From NCBI GenBank assembly GCA_038043245.1, contig JBBTCH010000002.1:1-64000 (forward strand): 64,000 nucleotides of DNA. The letters run 5' to 3'. Every line of letters begins with the position of its first letter. Within the stretch, counting starts at the first letter, position 1. This DNA comes from JACPFV01 sp038043245. Lineage in GTDB: Bacteria > Pseudomonadota > Gammaproteobacteria > Nevskiales > Nevskiaceae. The notes beneath the pieces are model-generated. The model was not told the DNA's origin, searched no databases, and saw only the letters and a list, made by a program, of their open reading frames with translations. This document shows, one piece after another, positions 18,321-28,082 of the stretch. Made by a program: the position numbers and the translations under genes.

Positions 18321-19849
18321 GGTGTCGCTCCCGCCGAATACAGCGCGGCCAGCGCGCGCATCGGCGCGGCGGACGCATCCAGCACCGGCTGCGGATACAG
18401 GCCCAGCGCCAGCAGCAGGATCATCAGCGTCACCAGCATCGTGATCTCGCGGCGATTAAGGTCTTCGGCCTGCACTTCCGATTTGGACACGCCGTGGAGC
18501 ACGCGCTGAATCATGTACAGCGCGTAGACCGCCGCCAGGATCAGCCCGCTGGCGGCGACCAGGGTGACCATAAGGTCCACCTTGAACGTACCGAGCAGCA
18601 CCAGGAACTCGCCGACGAAATTACCCAAGCCCGGCAAGCCCAGCGCGGCCATCATGAAGAACAGCAGGATCGGCGGCAGGTATGGGAAGGTCGACCACAA
18701 GCCACCCATCTTGCGGATATCACGCGTATGCAGCCGCTCGTAGACTTCGCCACAGAGGATGAACAGGGCGCCGGCGGAAATGCCATGCGCGATCATCGTC
18801 ACCACCGCGCCCTGCAGCGCCAGTTCCGTGCCGGCGTAGATGCCGATCAGCACGAAGCCCATGTGCGAAATGGATGAATACGCCACCAGCCGCTTGACGT
18901 CGGTCTGGGCGAACGTCATGAACGCGCCGTAGACGATGCCGACCGCACCGAGCCACATCGCGATCGGCGCGAAATCCGCCGAGGCATTGGGGAAGAACGG
19001 CAGGCCGAAGCGCATCAATCCATAGGCCGCAGTCTTCAGCAGGATGCCGGCGAGGTCCACCGAGCCGGCGGTCGGCGCCTGCGAATGTGCATCCGGCAGC
19101 CAGGTGTGGAACGGCACCACCGGCATCTTCACCATGAAAGCGACGAAGAAGCCGAGCATCAACAGGTATTCCAGCCCGGCGCTCATCGGCGTCTTCAGCA
19201 GATCCTCGTAATCGAAACTCCAGGTGCCGGTACTGCTGTGATGCGCGAAGGCCAGCCCCAGGATCGCCAGCAGCAGCAACAGTCCGGACGCCTGGGTGAA
19301 GATGAAGAACTTGGTGGCAGCGTAGGTGCGCGACTTGCCACCCGGCGTGTCGTGACCCCAGATGGCGATCAGGAACCACATCGGCACCAGCATCATTTCC
19401 CAGAAGAAGAAGAACAGGAACATGTCCAGCGCCAGGAACACCGCGACGACACCGGCCAGATTCCACAACAGGTTCAGATGGAAGAACCCGACATAGCGGC
19501 CGATCTCCTTCCACGAACAGGCCACCGCCATCACGCCGAGGATGTTGGTCAGCACGATCAACAACAAAGAAAGGCCATCGAGACCGAGATGGAAACTGAT
19601 GCCGAAACGGTCGATCCATGGCGCGCGATATTCCAGCGCCCACTTCGGCTCGGCGCCGATGCCGGACAGCGAATAGTCGCCGGTCGCCCACAGCCAGCAC
19701 GACAGCCCCAGCACGCTGAGCATGGTGAACAGCGCGACCCAGCGCGGGAAGGCGATGCCGAGCGTACGCTCGAACAGCCAGCAGAACAGCCCGCCGGCGA
19801 ACGGAATGGCGATCAGCCAGATCAGGATCGCGGGATCGTGCGGGCTCAT
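18317..19849 (-). CDS. nuoM: NADH-quinone oxidoreductase subunit M
   Basis: A 510-residue antiporter-like membrane subunit of complex I. Conserved segments include FFWEMMLVPMWFL, the KMPVVPFHTWLPDAH loop and KRLVAYSSISHMG, which carry the charged residues of the proton path. It overlaps nuoL and nuoN by four bases each, so translation is probably coupled along the membrane-arm genes. Confidence 0.98.
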   Translation of the reverse strand: MSPHDPAILIWLIAIPFAGGLFCWLFERTLGIAFPRWVALFTMLSVLGLSCWLWATGDYSLSGIGAEPKWALEYRAPWIDRFGISFHLGLDGLSLLLIVLTNILGVMAVACSWKEIGRYVGFFHLNLLWNLAGVVAVFLALDMFLFFFFWEMMLVPMWFLIAIWGHDTPGGKSRTYAATKFFIFTQASGLLLLLAILGLAFAHHSSTGTWSFDYEDLLKTPMSAGLEYLLMLGFFVAFMVKMPVVPFHTWLPDAHSQAPTAGSVDLAGILLKTAAYGLMRFGLPFFPNASADFAPIAMWLGAVGIVYGAFMTFAQTDVKRLVAYSSISHMGFVLIGIYAGTELALQGAVVTMIAHGISAGALFILCGEVYERLHTRDIRKMGGLWSTFPYLPPILLFFMMAALGLPGLGNFVGEFLVLLGTFKVDLMVTLVAASGLILAAVYALYMIQRVLHGVSKSEVQAEDLNRREITMLVTLMILLLALGLYPQPVLDASAAPMRALAALYSAGATP

Positions 19850-21690
19850 AGGAGAACCATCGCGATCATCAGAATGGCGCCGGCGACCATGCTCACGGCG
19901 TACCAGCGCGTGCGCCCGTTCTGCGACTGTGCAGCGGCCGCATGCAGGCGCTGGAACGCGACCGGCACGGCGGCAACGAAACTCTCGACAAAATCATGGC
20001 CGTTGACGCGGATGAACCACAGATAGGGTCTGACGAAGATCCGGTCATACAGCCAGTCGAAGCCCCAGGCGCTGGACCACAAGCGGCACAGCGCATCGCT
20101 GATGAGGTTGCCACGCGCGAGTTTCTCGGCGAGCGCGCGGTTCTTGTGGAAGAAGAACCAGGCCACGGCGACGCCGGCGGCCGACACCAGCACCGAGATG
20201 GCTTCCAGCGCGTGCTTGCCGTCTTCGCTGGCAATGTGTGGATGCGGCAGCACCGACTCCAGCGGCAGCGGGATCAAGCCACCGAGCACGGCGAACACCG
20301 CAAGTACCGCCAGCGGCAACGAGTGATCGAGCCCGTGCGGCACGTGCACTTCGTGGCCATGAGATTGACCGAAGAAGGCAATGAAGATCAGGCGGAAGGT
20401 ATAGAGCGCGGTCATGAACGCACCGGCGAGGCCGGCGTAAAACAGATCGTGATGACCGCCGGCCCAGGCCAGCCAGAGAATCTCGTCCTTGCTGGCGAAA
20501 CCCGAAGTGCCGGGCGTGGCGATCAGCGCCAGGGAGCCGATCAGGAACACCCAGAACGTGAACGGGATCTGCTTGCGCAGCCCACCCATCTTGAAGATGT
20601 CCTGCTCGTGATGCAGCGCCAGGATCACGCTGCCGGCGGACAAAAACAGCAGCGCCTTGAAGAAGGCGTGTGTCATCAGATGGAACACCGCCGCGCCCCA
20701 GGCGCCGGCGCCGAGCGCGAGAAACATGTAGCCGATCTGCGACATGGTGGAGTACGCCAGCACGCGCTTGATGTCGGTCTGTGTCAGCGCGGTGAAACCG
20801 GCCATCAGCAGCGTGATGGCGCCGACCCAGCCGACGCAGTTGAGGGCGAACGGCGACAGTTCGAACAGCACGTGCGTGCGTGCGATCAGATAGACGCCAG
20901 CCGTCACCATGGTCGCGGCATGAATCAATGCGGACACCGGCGTCGGGCCGGCCATCGCATCCGGCAGCCAGGTCTGCAAGGGCAGTTGCGCGGACTTGCC
21001 GACTGCGCCGCCGAGCAGCAGTAGCGCGGCGATGGTCGCGATGTCGGAACCCACCGCCCATTGCTGCGGCGCCAGCATCATCAGATCCTGGATGTTGAGC
21101 GTGCCGAGTTCGTGATACAGGATGAACAATCCGACGGCCATGAAGGTGTCGCCGACGCGGGTAACGATGAAGGCCTTGCGCGCCGCCGCGCCATTGGCCG
21201 GGTCCTTGTACCAGAAGCCGATCAGCAGATACGACGACAGGCCAACGCCCTCCCAGCCGAAATACAGGAACAGCAGGTTGTCGCCCAGCACCAGGAACAG
21301 CATGCTGGCGACGAACAGGTTCATGTACGAGAAAAAGCGGTCGTAACTGTCGTCGCCGCGCATGTACCAACTGGCGAACAGGTGGATGAAGAAGCCGACG
21401 CCATTGATGACGCCGAGCATCACCAGCGACAGGCCATCCAGGCGCAGCGCGAACTGCGGCGCAAAGCCGTCCACCGACATCCAGGTCCACAGCAGCTGGG
21501 TGTAGGCGTGGTCCTCGAGCGGCGTGCTTAGAAATTCATAACCGATCAGCAGGGTCAGCAACGCCGAGAGGCCGATGGAGCCGACGCCGACAATCGCCGC
21601 CGGCGTTTCCTGCAAGCGGCCGCGCGCGAACGCCAGGATCACGAACCCGGCCAGCGGGAACATGAAAACCAGGAACAGAAGGTCGAGCAT
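19846..21690 (-). CDS. nuoL: NADH-quinone oxidoreductase subunit L
   Basis: A 614-residue distal membrane-arm subunit of complex I with about 16 membrane segments. It has the NuoL segments FYFGWEGVGLSSYLL, KSAQLPLQTWLPDAM and TDIKRVLAYSTMSQIG, and the C-terminal region expected to form the lateral helix that spans the antiporter-like subunits. It starts five bases after nuoK and overlaps nuoM by four bases. Confidence 0.98.
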   Translation of the reverse strand: MLDLLFLVFMFPLAGFVILAFARGRLQETPAAIVGVGSIGLSALLTLLIGYEFLSTPLEDHAYTQLLWTWMSVDGFAPQFALRLDGLSLVMLGVINGVGFFIHLFASWYMRGDDSYDRFFSYMNLFVASMLFLVLGDNLLFLYFGWEGVGLSSYLLIGFWYKDPANGAAARKAFIVTRVGDTFMAVGLFILYHELGTLNIQDLMMLAPQQWAVGSDIATIAALLLLGGAVGKSAQLPLQTWLPDAMAGPTPVSALIHAATMVTAGVYLIARTHVLFELSPFALNCVGWVGAITLLMAGFTALTQTDIKRVLAYSTMSQIGYMFLALGAGAWGAAVFHLMTHAFFKALLFLSAGSVILALHHEQDIFKMGGLRKQIPFTFWVFLIGSLALIATPGTSGFASKDEILWLAWAGGHHDLFYAGLAGAFMTALYTFRLIFIAFFGQSHGHEVHVPHGLDHSLPLAVLAVFAVLGGLIPLPLESVLPHPHIASEDGKHALEAISVLVSAAGVAVAWFFFHKNRALAEKLARGNLISDALCRLWSSAWGFDWLYDRIFVRPYLWFIRVNGHDFVESFVAAVPVAFQRLHAAAAQSQNGRTRWYAVSMVAGAILMIAMVLL

Positions 21691-21695
21691 TGCTG

Positions 21696-22004
21696 TCAGC
21701 CCTTCATCTGCGACAAGACCTCAACATCGAGCGTCTTGAAGCGCTGATGAATCTGCAGCACCAGCGCCAGGCCTACGGTCACTTCGGCGGCGGCGAGTGT
21801 GAGGATCAGCACGAACATGATCTGCCCGTCCGGCTGCAGCCAGCGGCTGCCCGCGGCGACGAAAGCGACTGCAGTGCTGTTGAGCATGATCTCCAGGCTC
21901 ATCAGCATGAAAATCAGCGTGCGCCGCAGCATCAAGCCGAGCAGGCCCAGCGAGAACAGAATCCCGCAGAGAATCATCGCGTGGTCGAGCGGGACACCGA
22001 TCAC
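21696..22004 (-). CDS. nuoK: NADH-quinone oxidoreductase subunit K
   Basis: A 102-residue membrane subunit with three helices. Two conserved membrane glutamates are visible in SLEIMLNS and AAAEVTVGLAL, needed for proton transfer. The start is GTG at 22004, overlapping the nuoJ stop (GTGA) and preceded by GGAGAG. This gives VIGVPLDHAMI, which lines up with the start of E. coli NuoK (about 100 residues); a longer in-frame extension lies inside nuoJ and is rejected. Confidence 0.96.
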   Translation of the reverse strand: MIGVPLDHAMILCGILFSLGLLGLMLRRTLIFMLMSLEIMLNSTAVAFVAAGSRWLQPDGQIMFVLILTLAAAEVTVGLALVLQIHQRFKTLDVEVLSQMKG

Positions 22005-22498
22005 AGCTTTCTCTCCATGGGCCTGGCGATGTGATACGCCGCGACCATGCCGGCGAGCAACAGCATCGACGCCAGTTCCACCGCCAGCAGATACGGGCCG
22101 TAGAGCGCGATGCCGACTTCCTTCAGCGGCACTTCCTGTACGCCGATCACACCCGCCGGTGTCGCCAACGTGTAGATCAGCTGAGCCAACAGGATCGCCG
22201 CAAGACCGCCGGGCCCGATCCAGTTGTGCGGAGCAAGCCATTGGCGCTCCTGCTCATCGCCGCCGGGCCCGAGATTCAGCAGCATCACCACGAACACGAA
22301 CAGCACCATGATCGCGCCGGCGTAGACCATCACTTCCAGTGCGGCGGCGAACGGTGCGCCCAGCGCCAGCATCACGCCGGCCGAAGCCAACAGCGACACC
22401 ACCAGATAGAGCAGCGCGTGCACCGGATGCGGTCGCGATACGGCGATGGCGGTGGCCAGCACGGCGATGGCAGCGGAGATGTAAAACAGATAGATCAC
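22001..22498 (-). CDS. nuoJ: NADH-quinone oxidoreductase subunit J
   Basis: A 165-residue membrane subunit with five helices. The TM3 segment EVMVYAGAIMVLFVFVVMLLN contains the pi-bulge tyrosine/glycine region of the family. The start is GTG at 22498. The sequence just upstream (GGGAGAGGGG on the minus strand) looks like a very strong ribosome site and belongs to the edge of the palindromic repeat separating this gene from nuoI. Confidence 0.96.
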   Translation of the reverse strand: MIYLFYISAAIAVLATAIAVSRPHPVHALLYLVVSLLASAGVMLALGAPFAAALEVMVYAGAIMVLFVFVVMLLNLGPGGDEQERQWLAPHNWIGPGGLAAILLAQLIYTLATPAGVIGVQEVPLKEVGIALYGPYLLAVELASMLLLAGMVAAYHIARPMERKL

Positions 22499-22610
22499 GG
22501 CCCCTCTCCCGCGCTGCGCGCGGCCTCTCCCACAGGTGGGAGAGGCAAAAAACCTGTTCCCTCTCCCGCTAGCGGGAGAGGGTTAGGGAGAGGGCGCAGG
22601 ACCTTAAAAT
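22499..22610. repeat. palindromic repeat element between nuoI and nuoJ
   Basis: A 112-base non-coding insert in an operon whose other gaps are nearly all zero. It contains two strong palindromes: arms GCCTCTCCCAC and GTGGGAGAGGC (22523-22546, two-base loop), and a perfect 24-base palindrome made of CCCTCTCCCGCT and its complement (22559-22582). Both share the core CTCTCCC, and further GGGAGAGGG copies flank them. This is the look of a dispersed REP-like element. It could stabilise or process the nuo mRNA; its nuoJ-side edge supplies the apparent ribosome site of nuoJ. Confidence 0.85.
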
Positions 22611-23147
22611 TCATGGCATCAAACTCTTCACGTCCACCGGCGCCGACTCGTTCTGCGCCTCGCCTTTGTCTTTACCGGCGATGGACAGTCCAGCGACGCG
22701 ATAGAAGTTGTAACCCGGCCGTTTGCCAACGCCCTTGATCAGCAGATGTTCCTTCTCGTAGACCATGTTCTGGCGGTTGTATTCGGCCATCTCGTAGTCC
22801 GGCGTCAGCTGGATCGCGTAGGTCGGGCAGGCTTCCTCGCACAGGCCGCAATAGATGCAACGCGAGAAGTTGATGCGGAACCATTCGGGATACCAGCGGC
22901 CGTCTTCCTTCTCGCCTTTTTGCAGCGCGATGCAGCCGACCGGACAGGCGACCGCGCACAGGTTGCAGGCGACGCAGCGTTCTTCGCCATCGGGATCGCG
23001 TGTCAGCACGATGCGGCCGCGATAGCGCGGCGGCACATAGGGCTTCTGCTCGGGATAATTGATCGTCGCGCGCTTGGCGAACGTATGGCGCAACACCCGC
23101 CACAGCGACAAAAGCTGAGTGCAGAAACCGACGATTAAATCCCTCAT
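22611..23147 (-). CDS. nuoI: NADH-quinone oxidoreductase subunit I
   Basis: A 178-residue peripheral subunit with two ferredoxin-type 4Fe-4S sites (N6a and N6b): CVACNLCAVACP and CIYCGLCEEACP. It carries electrons from NuoG towards NuoB. The ATG at 23147 overlaps the nuoH stop by four bases; upstream in-frame codons lie inside nuoH and are not used. It is followed by the palindromic repeat rather than by an overlap with nuoJ. Confidence 0.97.
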   Translation of the reverse strand: MRDLIVGFCTQLLSLWRVLRHTFAKRATINYPEQKPYVPPRYRGRIVLTRDPDGEERCVACNLCAVACPVGCIALQKGEKEDGRWYPEWFRINFSRCIYCGLCEEACPTYAIQLTPDYEMAEYNRQNMVYEKEHLLIKGVGKRPGYNFYRVAGLSIAGKDKGEAQNESAPVDVKSLMP

Positions 23148-24130
23148 GACGCGCTCCACAACACCGCCGCGCCAGTGACCGCGGCATTCAACAGCGTCAA
23201 CGGCAGCATCGCCTGCCAGCCGAAACGCATCAGCTGGTCGTAGCGCGGGCGCGGGATCGCCGCGCGCAGCAGGATGAAGAACAGCACGAAGCCGAAGGTC
23301 TTGGCGACGAAATACAGCAGCGGCTGGATCAGCTGCAACCACGCCGGACCGAACGTCGGCCCCAGCCAGCCGCCGCAGAACAACACGGTCAGCATCGACG
23401 ACACCAGAATCACCGCGACATATTCGCCAACGAAGAACATGCCGAACTTCATGCCGGAATATTCAGTGTGGAAGCCGGCGGTGAGTTCGTGTTCGGCTTC
23501 CGGCAGATCCAGTGGCAGGCGGTGAGTCTCAGCCAGACCGGCGATCAGAAACGTCACGAAGCCGAGGAACTGCGGCACGATGTACCACAGGTCCTGCTGC
23601 GCCAGCACGATGTCCTTCAGGTTGAAGCTGCCGGCCTGGATGACCACGCCGAGCAGGGCCAGACCCATGAACACCTCGTAGCTGATGGTCTGCGCGGTGG
23701 CACGCATGGCGCCGAGCAGCGAGTACTTGTTGTTGCTGCTCCAGCCGCCGAGCATCACCGAATACACCGCGAGCGAGGTCATCGACAAGAAGAACAGCAG
23801 CGCGATGTTCCAGTCAGCGGCGATGCCGATGCTGGGCGTGATCGGCACCACGGCGAAGGCGAGCAGGATCGTCACCATCACGATCGCCGGCGCCAGCACG
23901 AACACGAAACGGTCGGCGAACGGCGGCACCCAGTCGTCCTTCATGAAGATCTTGATCATGTCGGCGACGACCTGGCCGATGCCGAGGAACCAGACGCGGT
24001 TCGGCCCCCAGCGGTCCTGCCAGATGCCGAGCGCACGGCGCTCGACCCAGATCAGCATCGCCGAAGTGCCGACCACTGCCAGCAGGATGGCGACGATGAC
24101 CAGTTCGTGTGGGATCTGCGCGAAGCTCAT
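23144..24130 (-). CDS. nuoH: NADH-quinone oxidoreductase subunit H
   Basis: A 328-residue membrane subunit that forms the quinone-binding chamber with NuoB and NuoD. It has eight membrane helices. Family segments are visible: ERRALGIWQDRWGPNRV in the first loop, AETHRLPLDLPEAEHEL with its acidic cluster, and the C-terminal RAAIPRPRYDQLM. It overlaps nuoG and nuoI by four bases each. Confidence 0.98.
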   Translation of the reverse strand: MSFAQIPHELVIVAILLAVVGTSAMLIWVERRALGIWQDRWGPNRVWFLGIGQVVADMIKIFMKDDWVPPFADRFVFVLAPAIVMVTILLAFAVVPITPSIGIAADWNIALLFFLSMTSLAVYSVMLGGWSSNNKYSLLGAMRATAQTISYEVFMGLALLGVVIQAGSFNLKDIVLAQQDLWYIVPQFLGFVTFLIAGLAETHRLPLDLPEAEHELTAGFHTEYSGMKFGMFFVGEYVAVILVSSMLTVLFCGGWLGPTFGPAWLQLIQPLLYFVAKTFGFVLFFILLRAAIPRPRYDQLMRFGWQAMLPLTLLNAAVTGAAVLWSAS

Positions 24131-26814
24131 GCCACGATCCCGATGAATTTCAGCGCGGTGCCAGGCGCGATCGCCGGCACGCCTTTGAGACCCACCGGCA
24201 GGCCGACGAGCGAGTCTGCCAGTTCAGGTTTGAGCCTCACCGGCAGAATCATGGACACACCGGCAGCTTCGAACTCCGCTTTGATGCCTTCCGACAGTTT
24301 CAATTTCTGCGCAGTCGCCGGACTCAATCCCACGTACGCCGCCGGAATCTTCGTCTGCAGCGCTGCACCGCGGGCGGACAAGGCCTCGCTGCCGAACAGG
24401 TGATGCAGCGGCGTCACGCACAGCCCCGGGTTCTCGGTCATCGCGGCGGCGTGGTACGCCGGTCGCGCATTCGCATCCGGCGCCAGCAAGCGCACGCCGG
24501 GATCGCCGCCCTTGAGCGGGCCGTTGATCTCCTGCTGGAAGCGCGTCACCGACTGCGGCGAGTTCCAGCGCGGCGCCCAGAAAATCGGGATCTCGGCCGC
24601 AGGCAGGTTGTTGCGCGCGCCTTCCATCGAGAACGCCAGCGGCGTGTCGCGGTCCTGCGGCGGACGCGGCTCGTGGACGTCGGCCTTCGCATCCATCGCG
24701 GTGCGGCCGCTGTAGCGGTGCGACTGGCGCGGAATCTTCAGACCTGAGATGCGGAACTTGGCGTTCGGAGCCGCATTGACGATGCCCGCGAGTTTCGGAT
24801 GCGCAGCGGCACAGGCGGCCGTCAGCGCGTCAAGGTCATCGCCGAAGTCGCGGCCACAGGCGCGGGCGATCTGCTGGATCCAGCGCCAGGATTCCTGGAT
24901 GTCGCAATCTTTCGGCACCAGCGTCTGGAAATAACGCTGCGCACGGCCCTCGTTGTTGACCAGGGTGCCATCGGACTCGGCAAAGCTGCCCGCCGGCAGC
25001 AGCAGGTTGGCCTGTTCGGTCGCCGACGTCGCCACACAATCAATTACGGTGAGATGGGGAACCAGCGCCAGCAGGTTGTCGGCGGCCTGACGGGTCATGT
25101 GCCGCAACAGATCGTTCTCAAGGACGATCACAGCTTCAAGTTTCGACGACTGCACGGTGTGGACGAGATCGTCCAGCGTGCCTCCGCCCATCAACGTGGT
25201 GCCGACACTATTACTGTCGGGGAACACCAGCGAGATCTGCGGCGTTTTGCCGGCTTTTGCCAGCGCAGTGCAGACGTTGGCCGCGGCCTGCATCACCGCC
25301 GCGGAACCGCAGCCGGTGCCGGAAACGATCAGCGGGCGCTCGGCTTGTTTCAGGGCTTCTGCAATCTCGCGCGCCAGCCCGGTATCCGCCTCGCCCAATC
25401 CCGCTGCCGGTGCCGCCGTGGAATCGAGCATGTGCACGATCTGCTGCGCCAGCGCGGCGATGCGCGCAGGGGTGTCGCGGAAAGTCCGGGTCGCGATCTC
25501 GTCGAGGCCGGTCGCGGCCGGCGTGGCGATGTACAGCGGCGATTTGGCGTCCTGCGCGAGGATGCGGATCGAACTGTCCTGCCACAGCGGAATGTTGGCA
25601 TGCGCCGCCATCTTGAACGCTTCCTGCCGCACTGATTGGCGCAAGGCCAGCGCCAGGCGCGCGCCGGTGTTGAGCACGTCCTCGCCCAGCACCAGTACGG
25701 CATCGGCGGTTTCCGCATCGTGGATGCTGGCGATCCTGGCCGGACCCTTGCTGAGGATTTCCACGCCGAGCGTGTTGAGTTCGCCACAGGATTTTGATTC
25801 GCCGCGGAAGAAATTGCCGGCACCGACCAGCTCGCGCAACGCGTGATTGGCTTCGAGCGAGGCCCGCGGGGAGCCGATGCCGAGCACGCGACCGGATTTG
25901 AACAGCGCCGCGGCACGCGCGACGGCGGCATCGGCGGTCAGCACCTCGCCGTTTTTGGCGCGCGCACGGCGCGGACGCGCCGCGTCATTGGTGAACTGAT
26001 AACCGTAGCGGCCGCGGTCGCAGATGAAATAGCCGTTGATCTCACCGTGATAGCGGTTCTCGATGCGTTTGACTGAACCATAGCGTTCGCCGACGGTGAG
26101 GTTGCAGCCGATGGAGCAGCTGCCGCAGATAGAGGGCGACTGCTGCAGATCCCATTTGCGTGTGTAGCTTTCGCCGTAGGGTTTGTCCGTGAATACGCCG
26201 GTCGGGCAGACCTCGACCAGGTTGCCCGAAAACTCGGATTCGAGCGCGCCGTCGCTGGCGCGGCCGAAATAGACATTGCTGGCGGAACCGAAAGCATCGA
26301 GATCCTTGCCGCCGGCGTAGTCGCGGTAATAACGCACGCAGCGATAGCAACTGATGCAGCGGTTCATCTCGTGACCGATGAAGGGCCCCAGATCCTGATT
26401 GCGATGCGTGCGTTTGGCGAAGTTGTAACGGCGATAGTTGTGGCCGGTCATCACCGTCATGTCCTGCAGATGGCAGTGGCCACCCTCTTCGCAGACCGGG
26501 CAGTCGTGCGGGTGGTTGGTCATCAGGAATTCGACCACCGCTTTTCTCATCTCCGCCGCTTCCGGATGATCCAGCGACAGGTGCAGGTTGTCGGCGCAGG
26601 GCGTCATGCACGCCATCACCACGCGGCCGTTCTTGTCGTTCTCGTCCTTCAGTTGCTGAACCGCACACTGGCGACAGGCGCCGACCGATCCCAGTGCCGG
26701 GTGCCAGCAGAAATATGGCAGGTCGATGCCTTTTTCCAGCAGCGCCTGCAACAGATTCGTCGCCGCCGGCACTTCGATGGTGCGACCGTCGACGTGTAGG
26801 GTGACTTTGCTCAT
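24127..26814 (-). CDS. nuoG: NADH-quinone oxidoreductase subunit G
   Basis: An 895-residue iron-sulfur subunit of the peripheral arm. The N-terminal 2Fe-2S ligands (N1b) are at C36, C47, C50 and C69. The N5 region is HPHDCPVC with C105, C108 and C114, and N4 ligands are C153, C156, C159 and C203. A further cluster motif C230-x2-C233-x3-C237-x27-C265 matches the N7 cluster found in E. coli and Thermus but not in mitochondrial complex I. A long molybdopterin-oxidoreductase-like C-terminal half without cofactor function follows. Length is close to E. coli NuoG. Confidence 0.97.
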   Translation of the reverse strand: MSKVTLHVDGRTIEVPAATNLLQALLEKGIDLPYFCWHPALGSVGACRQCAVQQLKDENDKNGRVVMACMTPCADNLHLSLDHPEAAEMRKAVVEFLMTNHPHDCPVCEEGGHCHLQDMTVMTGHNYRRYNFAKRTHRNQDLGPFIGHEMNRCISCYRCVRYYRDYAGGKDLDAFGSASNVYFGRASDGALESEFSGNLVEVCPTGVFTDKPYGESYTRKWDLQQSPSICGSCSIGCNLTVGERYGSVKRIENRYHGEINGYFICDRGRYGYQFTNDAARPRRARAKNGEVLTADAAVARAAALFKSGRVLGIGSPRASLEANHALRELVGAGNFFRGESKSCGELNTLGVEILSKGPARIASIHDAETADAVLVLGEDVLNTGARLALALRQSVRQEAFKMAAHANIPLWQDSSIRILAQDAKSPLYIATPAATGLDEIATRTFRDTPARIAALAQQIVHMLDSTAAPAAGLGEADTGLAREIAEALKQAERPLIVSGTGCGSAAVMQAAANVCTALAKAGKTPQISLVFPDSNSVGTTLMGGGTLDDLVHTVQSSKLEAVIVLENDLLRHMTRQAADNLLALVPHLTVIDCVATSATEQANLLLPAGSFAESDGTLVNNEGRAQRYFQTLVPKDCDIQESWRWIQQIARACGRDFGDDLDALTAACAAAHPKLAGIVNAAPNAKFRISGLKIPRQSHRYSGRTAMDAKADVHEPRPPQDRDTPLAFSMEGARNNLPAAEIPIFWAPRWNSPQSVTRFQQEINGPLKGGDPGVRLLAPDANARPAYHAAAMTENPGLCVTPLHHLFGSEALSARGAALQTKIPAAYVGLSPATAQKLKLSEGIKAEFEAAGVSMILPVRLKPELADSLVGLPVGLKGVPAIAPGTALKFIGIVA

Positions 26815-28082
26815 GCGGCAACCTTCTGTTGTTCAATCCCTGCTTCAAACTCACTACGGAAATATTTCAGTGCCGATTGCAGCGGCTCCATCGCGCCGGG
26901 CGCATGCGCGCAGAACGTGCGGCCAGGGCCGAGCAGCTTGGTCTGTTGCGTCAGCAGTTCGAGATCGCCGGGTCGGCCCTGCCCGGCAATGAGTCGATCG
27001 AGGAGTTTCACCGTCCACGGCAGGCCATCGCGGCAGGGCGTGCACCAGCCGCAGGATTCCTGCGCGAAGAACTTCTCGAGGTTGCGCACCATGCCGAGCA
27101 GCGAGGTCTGGTCGTCGAGGACGATCATCTGACCAGTGCCCATGCGCGAACCGGCCTTGCCGATGGAATCGAAATCCATGGGCAGATCGAGATGCGAGGG
27201 TAAAAGAAAATCAGTGGATGCGCCGCCCGGCAGCCAGGCTTTCAGCTTCAGGCCATCACGCATGCCGCCGGCGTGTACCTCGAGCAGTTCGCGCGCGGGC
27301 GTGCCCATCGGCAATTCCCAAGTTCCCGGCTTTCTCACCATGCCGGACGCACCAAACAATTTGGTGCCGGCGTCCTTGGATTTGGAGATCGAGCGGAACC
27401 AGTCGGCGCCGTAGTGCAGTAGATGCGGCACGTTGCTGATGGTTTCGATGTTGTTGACCACGGTCGGCTTTCCGAACAAACCGGACTGCGCCGGGAACGG
27501 CGGCTTGGCACGCGGGATTGCGCGCTTGCCTTCGAGCGAGGAGATCAACGCAGTTTCTTCGCCGCAAATGTAGCGGCCGGCGCTGGTGTGCAAGTAAAGA
27601 TCGAACTTGAAGCCGCTGCCGAGGATGTTGTCACCAAGCAGGCCGGCGGCGTACCACTCGGCGATGTTGCGGCGCAGATTCTCTGCAGCCGCGAAATATT
27701 CGTTGCGCAGAAACACATAGCCGACGCTGGCCTGGATCGCGTAGCCGCCGATGATCATGCCCTCGATGAACTGCTGCGCATCGCGTTCGAGCAGCAGACG
27801 GTCCTTGAAGGTGCCGGGCTCCATCTCGTCGCCGTTGGCGACGATGTATTTCTGCTTCGGCGCGGTCTCGCCCATCGGCACCAGGCTCCACTTCACGCCG
27901 GTGGGGAACCCTGCGCCGCCGCGGCCGCGCAAGCCGGCGTTCTTCACCAGTGTGGTGACGTCGTGCGGCGCGAGTTTCAGCGCTGCACGCAGACCCTCAG
28001 TGCCACCGTGATTTTTATACTCGGCCAGCGTCAGCGGGCTGTCGCCCATGCGGCAGGTTAACGGCTTGGTTGGCGCGCTCAC
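26811..28082 (-). CDS. nuoF: NADH-quinone oxidoreductase subunit F
   Basis: A 423-residue subunit that binds NADH and FMN and holds cluster N3. The glycine-rich NADH/FMN segment GRGGAGFPTGVKW lies near residue 53, and the N3 ligand motif ESCGWCTPCRDG near residue 345, with the fourth cysteine about 40 residues later (TFCAH). The start is GTG at 28082, overlapping the nuoE stop by four bases. Confidence 0.98.
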   Translation of the reverse strand: MSAPTKPLTCRMGDSPLTLAEYKNHGGTEGLRAALKLAPHDVTTLVKNAGLRGRGGAGFPTGVKWSLVPMGETAPKQKYIVANGDEMEPGTFKDRLLLERDAQQFIEGMIIGGYAIQASVGYVFLRNEYFAAAENLRRNIAEWYAAGLLGDNILGSGFKFDLYLHTSAGRYICGEETALISSLEGKRAIPRAKPPFPAQSGLFGKPTVVNNIETISNVPHLLHYGADWFRSISKSKDAGTKLFGASGMVRKPGTWELPMGTPARELLEVHAGGMRDGLKLKAWLPGGASTDFLLPSHLDLPMDFDSIGKAGSRMGTGQMIVLDDQTSLLGMVRNLEKFFAQESCGWCTPCRDGLPWTVKLLDRLIAGQGRPGDLELLTQQTKLLGPGRTFCAHAPGAMEPLQSALKYFRSEFEAGIEQQKVAA

